Assembly (NCBI GenBank): GCA_964020105.1
Contig: OZ026535.1
Location: 248,001-312,000, forward strand
Length of the DNA stretch: 64,000 nucleotides
Direction: 5' to 3'
From: G964020105 sp964020105
Lineage (GTDB): Bacteria; Pseudomonadota; Alphaproteobacteria; WRAU01; Hepatincolaceae
The translations under genes and the position numbers were made by a program. The notes beneath the pieces are model-generated. The model did no database searches and had not been told where the DNA came from. It saw nothing but the letters and a program-made list of their open reading frames with translations. This document shows positions 36,724 through 45,293 of the stretch, piece after piece (position 1 is the stretch's first letter; the number at the start of each line of letters is the position of its first letter).

Positions 36724-38040
36724 ATGCTTAGTAAGTTTTTATCTTTTATGGAGAGATATTTTTTACCGGTAGCTTCTAAGCTTGGAGGTAATAGACATCT
36801 GGTGGCGATTCGTGATAGTTTTGCGGTTGCCATGCCATTAATTTTAGTTGGATCGGTGGCTGTGTTGCTAAATAATATTTGGGACGCTGTTGATAAATTA
36901 CTAAATACTAACATTAAGGCTACTCTTCAGGCGAATGCTCCGTGGTTTTTTGAAATTAATGGAACTATTTGGTGGGGAACTTTTTCTATATTTTCTGTGT
37001 TTATGGCGGTATCGGTTGGATATAGATTAGCTAAGTCTTATGGGGATGACGGCATAGTGGCTGGGGTTATTTCTTTGGCGGCTTTTTTCATCAACATACC
37101 ACAACTTAGGGAAGTAAATGGAGAAATGCAATGGGGGTTAGTATTTGTTGGAGACCTAGGTATAGTATCCTTATTTGCTATAATCATTATAAGCATTATT
37201 TCCACAGAATTATATATTAGATTAATGAAGGCTAAGTGGAATATTAAAATGCCAGAGGGAGTGCCTCCTGCTGTTGCCAAAGCTTTTCTTAGTATCATTC
37301 CTGCCATGGTTGTTCTTTATTTGTTTGCAATTGTCGCTGTGATATTTGCAAAAAATCCCATTATGATTTCTGGCAAAGAAGTTTCCAGTATAATAAGTTT
37401 AATTGGAGCAGCATTACAGGCTCCTTTCATGTCTTTAGGGCAAAATTTATTTACTATTTTGATCGTATCTTTATTTATACCCTTATTTTGGTTCACAGGA
37501 CTACATGGGGGAAACATTTTAGCTCCTGTGATAAATACAGTTTATTTGCCGGCTGTTCTTGAGAATGCGGATGCATTGCAAAACGGCTGGGCTACACCCA
37601 ATATTTGGACATCAGTTTCTTGGGATGTTTACGTGAATTTTGGAGGAGCTGGCGCAACATTAGCACTTATTATTGCAGTGTATTTATTTTCTAAAAGGAA
37701 AGATTATAGGGCTGTGGCTAAGATGAGTTTCGCTCCTGGAGTATTTATGATTAATGAACCTGTCATTTTTGGATTACCGGTAGTACTTAATCCACTTATT
37801 TTTGTTCCTTTTGTTCTTAATCCTCTTATTCTTACTGTAATTGCCTATTTTGCTACTTCTGTTGGCTTGGTTCCTCCTGTAAGTGTTATAATCCCTTGGA
37901 CAACGCCTCCCGTAATTGGGGCCTTTATTGCTACAGGGGGCAGTTTTGCTGCAGCATTATTGGCAATATTTAATTTTGCAATTTCAATTTTGGTTTATAT
38001 ACCTTTTATAATATTACTAAATAAGGAATCTACTAAATAG
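36724..38040 (+). CDS. PTS EIIC permease, lactose/cellobiose (Lac) family
   Basis: It is the membrane permease that binds and translocates the sugar during phosphorylation. It is 438 aa with about ten hydrophobic segments. Diagnostic stretches are the AIRDSFAVAMPLILVGSVAVLL start, FWFTGLHGGNILAPV near residue 255, and GVFMINEPVIFGLPVVLNPLIFVPF around 340-365, which carries the NEPV motif of the sugar-binding site. It ends with PWTTPPVIGAFIATGG. A strong AGGAGGTG ribosome-binding site precedes the ATG. Substrate is probably a beta-linked disaccharide such as chitobiose, cellobiose or a muropeptide sugar. Confidence 0.92.
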   Translation: MLSKFLSFMERYFLPVASKLGGNRHLVAIRDSFAVAMPLILVGSVAVLLNNIWDAVDKLLNTNIKATLQANAPWFFEINGTIWWGTFSIFSVFMAVSVGYRLAKSYGDDGIVAGVISLAAFFINIPQLREVNGEMQWGLVFVGDLGIVSLFAIIIISIISTELYIRLMKAKWNIKMPEGVPPAVAKAFLSIIPAMVVLYLFAIVAVIFAKNPIMISGKEVSSIISLIGAALQAPFMSLGQNLFTILIVSLFIPLFWFTGLHGGNILAPVINTVYLPAVLENADALQNGWATPNIWTSVSWDVYVNFGGAGATLALIIAVYLFSKRKDYRAVAKMSFAPGVFMINEPVIFGLPVVLNPLIFVPFVLNPLILTVIAYFATSVGLVPPVSVIIPWTTPPVIGAFIATGGSFAAALLAIFNFAISILVYIPFIILLNKESTK

Positions 38041-38053
38041 GGTAGGAAAAAAT

Positions 38054-39148
38054 ATGAAAAAACAACTTGGAATATCCATATATTTGGGGAAAAAACCTAT
38101 TAAAGAGGATTTAAATTATATTACTTTAGCTGCAAAATATGGATTCTCCAGGATATTTACCGCTTTTATTGGCTCCTCAGAGATGAAAAAACCAGAGTCT
38201 TTAGATGATTTTAAAAAAGTGGCTTTACATGCTAAAAATTTAAATTTTGAAGTTTTTGTGGATGTTAATATTGCAATGTTGAATTTATTAGGAGCTAGTC
38301 ATGGTAATTTGAAAGTCCTTGAGGATCTTGGTATTGCCGGTATTCGCTTGGATGAGGGCTTTTCGGGTGCAGAAGAAGCAAGCATGTCTTATACTAGCAA
38401 TTTAAAGATAGAAATAAATGCAAGTAACTCTACATCTACTTTGGATAATATTTTACAATTTGGAGCTAAAAAATCTAGTATTGTAGCATGTCATAATTAT
38501 TATCCAAGACGTTATACAGGATTATCTTGGGAGAATTTTTTAAAATCTTCCCAAGATATTAAAAAATATGATATTAGATTAGCTGCTTTTGTTAGCTCTA
38601 ATGCTACAGATACTTTTAGCAATCAAGATTTAATGCAGGGTTTGCCAACTCTTGAAAGACACAGAGATATCAATATCGTCGCACAGGCTAAGGATTTATT
38701 TTACTGTACTCTGATTGATGACGTTATTATTGGTAATGCCTATGCTTCTGCTGAGGAAATGCAGTCCTTAGCTCAACTGGATAAAGAGATTATCACTTTA
38801 GACGTTGTTCTGCATAAAGATATTTCTTCTCTTTATGCAGAGATTATCACTGATAACATACACTATAATAGGGGTGATGCCTCCGATTATGTTATAAGAT
38901 CAACAATGATGCGGATTAAATATAAATCTTATGAGATGAAACCTTTTAATGCAGTTGCCATTAATAAAGGTGATATTACTATTGATAATGAATTGAATAT
39001 GAAATATAAAGGTGAATTGCATTTAGCAAGACTATCTATGGATAATAGTGGCGCTGTTAACGTGGTTGCTAGGGTTGCTGATTATGATTTATTTTTATTA
39101 GAACATATAAAGCCCTGGAGCAGATTCAAGTTTAGGATAGCTAACTAA
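38054..39148 (+). CDS. DUF871/MupG family 6-phospho-glycosidase (TIM barrel)
   Basis: A 364-aa cytosolic protein of the family that includes MupG, which cleaves MurNAc-6-phosphate-GlcNAc after PTS uptake in Staphylococcus. Family motifs are LGISIYLGKK at the start, the barrel strand GIAGIRLDEGFSG (about 96-108), VACHNYYPRRYTGLSWENF (about 139-157), the GLPTLERHRD motif (about 197-206) and VIIGNAYAS. The C-terminal third forms the usual beta domain. It starts 14 bp after EIIC. In this operon the most likely job is splitting the phosphorylated disaccharide delivered by the PTS. Confidence 0.82.
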   Translation: MKKQLGISIYLGKKPIKEDLNYITLAAKYGFSRIFTAFIGSSEMKKPESLDDFKKVALHAKNLNFEVFVDVNIAMLNLLGASHGNLKVLEDLGIAGIRLDEGFSGAEEASMSYTSNLKIEINASNSTSTLDNILQFGAKKSSIVACHNYYPRRYTGLSWENFLKSSQDIKKYDIRLAAFVSSNATDTFSNQDLMQGLPTLERHRDINIVAQAKDLFYCTLIDDVIIGNAYASAEEMQSLAQLDKEIITLDVVLHKDISSLYAEIITDNIHYNRGDASDYVIRSTMMRIKYKSYEMKPFNAVAINKGDITIDNELNMKYKGELHLARLSMDNSGAVNVVARVADYDLFLLEHIKPWSRFKFRIAN

Positions 39149-39185
39149 GTAAATCTTCAATTTTATTAACTGGGAGTGTCTTATT

Positions 39186-39506
39186 ATGAATGAAGAATTA
39201 GAGCAGAAAATTTTTTCTTTAATTTCCTTCTCTGGAGAAGCAAAATCTTTTTTTCTTGCTGCTATAAATCTGGCAAAACTTAAGCAGCTTAAGGAAGCAC
39301 AAGAAAAAATAGAACAAGCAAAAGAGTATATGCAGATGGCAATGGAAGTGCATACTCAACTGATTCAAGATGAAGCTTCTGGTGAGGGATTACCCTTAAG
39401 TTTACTTTTGATACACGCGCAAGATCAGATGATGACCTCATCCCTTATGGACGCTTTATCTAGTATTTTTGTTGATTTGTATGCAAATATCAATACTCCA
39501 AAATAG
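39186..39506 (+). CDS. PTS EIIA component, lactose/cellobiose (Lac) family
   Basis: A 106-aa, all-helical trimeric phosphocarrier. The phospho-acceptor is His77 in LLLIHAQDQMMTS, the normal Lac-family EIIA site; the conserved Asp of the same motif (position 80) coordinates the trimer metal. EGLPLSLLL precedes it. It is the last gene of the PTS operon and completes a full Lac-type EIIA/EIIB/EIIC set. Confidence 0.9.
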   Translation: MNEELEQKIFSLISFSGEAKSFFLAAINLAKLKQLKEAQEKIEQAKEYMQMAMEVHTQLIQDEASGEGLPLSLLLIHAQDQMMTSSLMDALSSIFVDLYANINTPK

Positions 39507-39508
39507 CT

Positions 39509-39553
39509 ATAATTATTCATTATGCGCACTGGTTGATAATAATGAATAATTAT
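39509..39553 (+). terminator. Hairpin at the end of the PTS operon
   Basis: A perfect 15-bp inverted repeat (ATAATTATTCATTAT with ATAATGAATAATTAT) around a 15-base loop, starting 3 bases after the EIIA stop. There is no T-run after it, so it may be a transcript-end stabiliser more than a strict intrinsic terminator. Confidence 0.5.
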
Positions 39554-40933
39554 CTAACGCAATAAGCATTGTATTTGAGATGGTGAATACTTATTGTAAT
39601 AAAAATTGTCCAATAAAAAATGAGAATGCTTTACTAGAGACTTTTTGAGATTAACTTACAAGTTTAATAGGAAGCATTAATTCTGTTTACATCTTCTAAA
39701 TATATTGATAACTGGAAGACAACAGGGAATTAATCCAGTTAAACTCTGGATTAATTTGATGAAATTTGGAAAAAATATCATAAGAAATCAAGTAAGATTA
39801 AATGGCAAAAATAGATAAATCAATTTAAAAAAGTAGGAAGAGAGTTCAACATAGGTAGGAAAATTAATTGTATTTATGGCATGTTATTTTAAAGATTTTG
39901 ACATTTATTTGATAATATAATTTTTATTATCAAACATGTATTTATAGTTATTTATTTAAAATAGAGCAGCAAGATAAATATAAAGAGATACATTTATAAA
40001 TGACACAAAATTAACCAAGCTTTATAATATGCTCTAAAAAACCTAAAATATTAGGATAATTATGAAAATATACCTTCTAATTTATTAAATAGCACTGGTA
40101 ATATTTATGCAGAAGACAAGGTAAAAATTAAAATTTTTGCAAAGAAATAAACATAGAGCTAAGTAATGAAGAGAGATAGATAATTTAAAGATAAGAAAAA
40201 ATAACATTAAAGTAAAAAATGTGTCAAATAACCTTATAGCTTTAAAAAATAGGGCGGAACTATTAGGACAATGATAAGAGTAATTGGATAGAAGAAATGG
40301 GGATTACAAATAAGTAAAAGTGATGTGCTTCTTAAATTAAAAAGAAGGCAATCAAGGTATTAAAAGGCAAAAAATAAAAGAGGTAAAAATAATGGATAGG
40401 CAAGGGTAATTTGAGATTAAAAAATGTGGAAAAAAACTTGAAGCTAGTTTGCTAGCTTTGCTAGAGGTTTAAAATCTGCCCCCTCACTTCTAAATAAATA
40501 ATCTAAAATTTTATTTCCGCTATTTATGGCTCATTTCTCTGCTATAACTGTTATGGCCCAGCTAGGGATGTAAAATTTAGCCTAAAGATAAGTAATATTA
40601 TTGATCAAGCTACGCTATATGCTTTAAATGTATTATTATAATGGATACATAGTGAGCGGATGTGAGAAGAAATCCATAGCTATAATACAATAGAGAAAAA
40701 AATTTTTAGGTTTAACAGAATTGCAGGTAATTTTTTACAATGATGAAAAAAGATATAATATTTATTACCAAGTAAGCTCTAGTTTTTATTTTAAAATAAA
40801 AACCAAAAGTAAAAATACCTAATAAATTTAATTTTTCTCCCTGCATTCTTTTCCATAGTGCAAATTGCCACATTTCTATCTTTCTCATATTTGAAGTAAT
40901 TTTGTAAGCAATACACTAGCTATAAATAATCCG
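39554..40933. other. Eroded region without intact genes
   Basis: About 1.4 kb with no ORF above 60 codons in a plausible frame, but with patches of protein-like sequence interrupted by stops and frame changes. Examples are FDEIWKKYHKKSSKIKWQK around 39768-39825 and, on the minus strand, AINSGNKILDYLFRSEGADF around 40480-40540. It looks like remains of one or more genes (or an insertion) rather than a regulatory spacer. No family could be named. Confidence 0.4.
40055..40290 (+). pseudogene. Gene fragment of unknown family
   Basis: Adjacent frames give NYENIPSNLLNSTGNIYAED and, after a one-base shift, KEINIELSNEER, then NNLIALKNRAELLGQ. The composition is that of a helical coding sequence, but stops and frame changes break it at least three times. 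No start codon or ribosome-binding site is left. Function unknown. Confidence 0.3.
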
Positions 40934-42139
40934 TTATCTAACGTAAGGATTGCTAGATTTTGCTGTTAGATCATCCTCAACAGAATCGTTATCTTCTTCA
41001 ACGGAAGTAAGGTCTTCCTCAGGTTCAACGTTTAGTTCAGGGTCTACTGCACCAGCAGCTGGTGCAGTAGGGGTAAGAGCAGGAGGAGCACTAGACTCAA
41101 TAGATGTAACAGAGGTATCTTCTTGCTCAAGAATAAAAGCTTCTGTTTTTTTATTTTTATCCTCTTGTTGTTGCTGAATTTCCAAAGCTTTTTGTCTTCT
41201 TTCAGCAGGGATCACACGATCAAGATCGTCACTCTGATTAGGAGAACGATCAGAAAGCATTTCAATTTTTACTATAAGAATAGGATAAAGCACAAATCCT
41301 TGATTAAGAAAAGCACCTTTAAGATTTTCTATATGTTCCATACCGAAAACAATTTCACCAAATATTGTATATTTACCATCTAACCACTCAAAATTATTAA
41401 GAGTTATAAAAAACTGGGTATCATCACTTTCTAAATTACCACTGTTAGACATAGCAACAGATCCTCTTTTAAAAGTAACTTCAGGATTGATCTCTGCAGG
41501 ATGAAAAACACCAAGTCCACCATAACCACTTGAGCTAGGATCTCCTGTTTGAACAAAATAATTAGGAATTACTCTAAATATATCCATATCATTATAAAAA
41601 TTACTTCTTACAAGTGTTTTAAATCTGGCGATGGTATTGGGAGCTTTATCTTCATACAGTTGCATAAGCACAACACCGCCAGTTTCCAAATATATAACAG
41701 CATATCTATCTGGATTATCTATTATATCAACCAATAAACTAGGACGCATAGTAGGGTCGTAGAGAAATGAGTAAGTTTCATCAATAGCACGGGTAATTTC
41801 TTTGGTGTCTTGAATTAGAGTGCTTTTGTTTTTTGGATCTACTTTTACTACATTAGGAACAGGAGATTTTGGATCTTCAATGCTAAGATCTGGCTCTGTG
41901 GCGGTAAAATTCGCATCTTTAGTAGCCTGATCTTTATTTTCTGTATCAACATTTTCTGTTTTAGAAAACATTTTGCCAAATATACTTTTAAAAAAACCTT
42001 CTTTGGGAGTTTCTTCTTTAAGAGCAACGGTTGTAGCAAGATTATCTTCCGTAGGTAAAGTATCTTCAGAAAAACTGAACGTGTACGACGTTAGTACTAT
42101 ACACAAACTATAACAGAAAACTATTAATGACCTTAGCAT
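40934..42139 (-). CDS. Exported cyclophilin-type peptidyl-prolyl isomerase with long acidic tail
   Basis: A 401-aa protein with a signal peptide (MLRSLIVFCYSLCIVLTSYTFSFS). A low-complexity spacer (about 25-115) precedes the cyclophilin domain (about 125-285). Visible there are VVLMQLYEDKAPNTIARFKTLV, YNDMDIFRVIPNYFVQTGDP, GSVAMSNSGNLESDDTQFFITL and GKYTIFGEIVFGME. The catalytic Arg is in FRVIPN. It then carries about 100 residues rich in E, D, P and A, more than most cyclophilins, and ends AKSSNPYVR. It assists periplasmic protein folding. Monocistronic and convergent with no near neighbour. Confidence 0.88.
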   Translation of the reverse strand: MLRSLIVFCYSLCIVLTSYTFSFSEDTLPTEDNLATTVALKEETPKEGFFKSIFGKMFSKTENVDTENKDQATKDANFTATEPDLSIEDPKSPVPNVVKVDPKNKSTLIQDTKEITRAIDETYSFLYDPTMRPSLLVDIIDNPDRYAVIYLETGGVVLMQLYEDKAPNTIARFKTLVRSNFYNDMDIFRVIPNYFVQTGDPSSSGYGGLGVFHPAEINPEVTFKRGSVAMSNSGNLESDDTQFFITLNNFEWLDGKYTIFGEIVFGMEHIENLKGAFLNQGFVLYPILIVKIEMLSDRSPNQSDDLDRVIPAERRQKALEIQQQQEDKNKKTEAFILEQEDTSVTSIESSAPPALTPTAPAAGAVDPELNVEPEEDLTSVEEDNDSVEDDLTAKSSNPYVR

Positions 42140-42384
42140 AGGAATCCATATTTTATTATCTTAATTCAACACACAACCTAGTTACCAAGTCTAACAGATT
42201 TTTCTTAAAGTTTCTACAAAATTTATACAAAAAACTCATTATTAAATTAACTAATTTTAATGCTACTAATTATACAGATTTTATCATATAATATATGTTA
42301 TATCCTAAGGGGGTAATTAAATTTATTGACGTGCATCTAATTAATTAATAGTTATAAAATCTAAACTAAAAAGGTAATAAAATA

Positions 42385-43839
42385 ATGGAAAATATGAAAA
42401 GAGTAAAAATAGTTGCAACCATAGGTCCGGCAACAAGAAGTTTTGAAATGTTAGAAAAACTTTATCTAGCTGGAGCCAATACATTTAGAATGAATTTTAG
42501 TCATGGTGATTATAATGATCATAAAATTTCCCATGAAAATATACTTGCAGTAGCCAAAAAATACGGTGATCCCATAGCAGTTCTTGCAGATTTACAGGGA
42601 CCTAAATTACGTGTTGGTAAGTTTAAAGATGGTAAAGCTACTTTAGTTGTGAATCAGAAGTTTACTCTGGATTTATTAGATGAATTAGGAGATAGCAGTA
42701 GAGTTAAACTACCACATCCACAGATATTTGAATCAATTGCTGAGGGAGATATGTTGCTGATTGATGATGGTAAACTAAGATTAGAAGTTGAAAACTTTGA
42801 TAAAGCTATGATAGAAACAAGAGTGGTTGTAGGAGGAGAAATCTCTAACTCTAAGGGAGTAAACTTCCCCTCAGGAGTGCTGAAATTATCATCTTTAACT
42901 GAAAAAGATATTGCCGATCTTGAGTATGCTCTATCTTTAGGAGTTGATTATATAGGATTATCATTCGTACAGTTGCCCTCAGATATCGAATATGCTAAAG
43001 GACTAATTAAAGGTAAAGCAAAAATAGTATCAAAAATAGAGAAACCCTCAGCCATTGAGCATATAGAGGAAATTATTAAATTATCTGACGTTATCATGGT
43101 AGCTAGAGGCGATTTGGGTGTTGAAATTCCTACACACAGAGTTCCCGTTGTCCAAAAAATGATCATAAGAGAATGCAGAAGGCAATCTAAGCCAGTTATT
43201 GTTGCAACTCAAATGCTCGATTCTATGACTTTATCCCCAATACCAACCAGAGCCGAAGCTTCTGACGTTGCTAATGCTGTTTATGACGGTACAGACGCTG
43301 TGATGCTATCTGGAGAAACCACAGTCGGATTATACCCTTCTGAAACAGTAGCCATGATGGCTAGCATAATTAAAAGTGTAGAATCAGATCCTCTTTATTG
43401 GGATATGTTAGATACATCCTATCAACATATAATGGATAAATTTTTTGCTTGTAATAAAAAAGACTCTTATATGACAATAGGACGCGCTATTTCTATGGCC
43501 TCAAAGCAACTAGCTGATACATTAGATGCTAAAGTTATAGTTACTTTTTCTTCTAAAGGTACCACGGCAAATCGTATATCACATCAAAGACCAAAAGCAA
43601 AAATTTTAACAATTACTGATAATAAAGCGTTATATAATCAGTTAAGTTTGAATTGGGGTATTAAATCAGTTTTATCTCCCACTAAGATTACATCATTTTC
43701 AGAGATAGTTGAAACAGCAACCACCTGGCTAGTGAAAAATAAATGGGTCGTAAGTGGTGATAAGATAGTTATAGTGGCAGGTGTTCCTGTGGATGTTGGA
43801 GGTATTACAAATTCTATCAGAATTGTACAGATAGATTAA
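42385..43839 (+). CDS. pyk: Pyruvate kinase
   Basis: It converts phosphoenolpyruvate + ADP to pyruvate + ATP, and matters here because PTS sugar uptake couples to PEP. The N-terminus KRVKIVATIGPATRSFEMLEKLYLAGANTFRMNFSHGDY, the catalytic IVSKIEKPSAIEHIEEI with its Lys, MVARGDLGVEIP, and QMLDSM..PIPTRAEASDVANAVYDGTDAVMLSGET are all canonical. Length is 484 aa. The start has only a weak GGTAA ribosome-binding site. Confidence 0.95.
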   Translation: MENMKRVKIVATIGPATRSFEMLEKLYLAGANTFRMNFSHGDYNDHKISHENILAVAKKYGDPIAVLADLQGPKLRVGKFKDGKATLVVNQKFTLDLLDELGDSSRVKLPHPQIFESIAEGDMLLIDDGKLRLEVENFDKAMIETRVVVGGEISNSKGVNFPSGVLKLSSLTEKDIADLEYALSLGVDYIGLSFVQLPSDIEYAKGLIKGKAKIVSKIEKPSAIEHIEEIIKLSDVIMVARGDLGVEIPTHRVPVVQKMIIRECRRQSKPVIVATQMLDSMTLSPIPTRAEASDVANAVYDGTDAVMLSGETTVGLYPSETVAMMASIIKSVESDPLYWDMLDTSYQHIMDKFFACNKKDSYMTIGRAISMASKQLADTLDAKVIVTFSSKGTTANRISHQRPKAKILTITDNKALYNQLSLNWGIKSVLSPTKITSFSEIVETATTWLVKNKWVVSGDKIVIVAGVPVDVGGITNSIRIVQID

Positions 43840-43891
43840 TTAATTAATCTGCTATTAGCACTTAGTAGTGTAATATGCTGTTTTGAAATAG

Positions 43892-43919
43892 TTGACTGGG
43901 ATGTAATATGTGTTAGAAT
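43892..43919 (+). promoter_or_regulatory. Probable promoter of the RND efflux operon
   Basis: TTGACT (43892-43897), a 16-base spacer and TAGAAT (43914-43919), about 90 bases upstream of the adaptor gene. No TetR or LysR regulator lies beside the operon. Confidence 0.4.
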
Positions 43920-44007
43920 GTAGCTACTACTTTCTGATGTTATTGTTATAGGGGCTATACTTAGTTCTTGGAGTTGCTTTGGTACTTGGTTTTTTGGAGA
44001 TGAAAAT

Positions 44008-45240
44008 ATGAATTCTGAGAAAGATTTAGAAGAAAATTATAAAAATAAAAAGAATAATCTGCATGAATTCTCTAAGTTTGCTAAGGACGTGTCTTCTGGT
44101 CATGGGACGACTTCTCATAAGAAAGCAGGCAAAAAAAGAAAAATCATCTTATACTTAATTTTTCTATTACTGATTGGAATAATTATCTTGTATTTTATGA
44201 ATTCAGAAAAAGTAGCAGTTGTGCAAACAGAAATTCCTGTGGTGAAGGCAATCCCAGTTAACGTTCAGACTGTAAGTAAAAAAAGTATAAAATTTTACGA
44301 AAAAACCATAGGTACTCTGGATAATTTAGATGTTAGCTCTGTATCTTCAGAAATAGCAGGCCTTGTATTAAAGGTTAATGCAGATATAGGAGATAATATA
44401 AAAGCCAATCAGGTGTTAGTAAGTATAGATCCCTCAGAGGCGCAAAATAATGTTAATTCGCAACTTGCTGAAATTAAAAGAATAGAATCTTTATTGGCAG
44501 ATGCGCTGAAAACTAAAAATAGGTATAGTAAGCTTATCAAAGATGGCTTCGTATCACAGTCAGAACTTGATACTATCACTACCAAAATACAAACATACAA
44601 GGAAGATCTTACTACTGCCAAGTCTATTTTGGAAAATGGTAAAATTAGATTATCTAGAACAAAAATTATGGCACCTAAATCTGGGATAGTTCAAAATCGT
44701 TACGTTACAGAGGGTACTTATGTTGCCATCGGAGCTAAAGTGTTTGATATTGTCAATAACTCTAATCTTACAGTTATAGCTAGCTTACCAGAAACTTTTA
44801 CTTATATAGTAAAAAGTGGGCAAGAGGTGGATCTTAAAATAGCTGGAATAGATCAGCATATTAAATCAAAAATCAAGCAGTTGAAGCCATTGATTGATGA
44901 ACAAAGTAGAAACATTCAGGTTATTATAGATTTACCTACTAATAATCTAAACTTAAAAGCTGGAGCAACTGTTGAGGTCACTATTTATACAGCCAATAAG
45001 GACAATGTTATTGTTGTGCCTGAAAAAGCTGTTGTTTTACGTATGAATGGCAAAGTTGTATATGTGCTTACTAGTGATAATAGGGTAATTGAGACGCCAG
45101 TTGAAACAGGAGTTTACCAGGATGGGATAGTTGAGATTATTTCTGGGTTAAAGGGAGAAGAAACTATAGTTCTTGACGGAGCCAATTATCTTTCTGATAA
45201 GGCAACGGTAGAGGTCATGCAACCGCAAACTACTAAGTAA
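44008..45240 (+). CDS. RND efflux periplasmic adaptor (HlyD/MFP family)
   Basis: It is the periplasmic link between the RND pump and TolC. A charged cytoplasmic N-terminus of about 45 residues precedes one membrane anchor (IILYLIFLLLIGIIILYFM, about 46-64). The barrel-sandwich half-motifs are SSVSSEIAGLVLKVNADIGDNIKANQVLVSIDPSEA and KIMAPKSGIVQNRYVTEGTYV, either side of a coiled coil (about 150-205). A beta-barrel domain follows (VIVVPEKAVVLR). Length is 410 aa, with no lipobox. It is first in the operon adaptor-pump-TolC. Confidence 0.88.
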   Translation: MNSEKDLEENYKNKKNNLHEFSKFAKDVSSGHGTTSHKKAGKKRKIILYLIFLLLIGIIILYFMNSEKVAVVQTEIPVVKAIPVNVQTVSKKSIKFYEKTIGTLDNLDVSSVSSEIAGLVLKVNADIGDNIKANQVLVSIDPSEAQNNVNSQLAEIKRIESLLADALKTKNRYSKLIKDGFVSQSELDTITTKIQTYKEDLTTAKSILENGKIRLSRTKIMAPKSGIVQNRYVTEGTYVAIGAKVFDIVNNSNLTVIASLPETFTYIVKSGQEVDLKIAGIDQHIKSKIKQLKPLIDEQSRNIQVIIDLPTNNLNLKAGATVEVTIYTANKDNVIVVPEKAVVLRMNGKVVYVLTSDNRVIETPVETGVYQDGIVEIISGLKGEETIVLDGANYLSDKATVEVMQPQTTK

Positions 45241-45293
45241 ATTTATTTTTTGTAACTAGTTAAATAAAGTAGTAAATAAAATCAGGTTTAATT

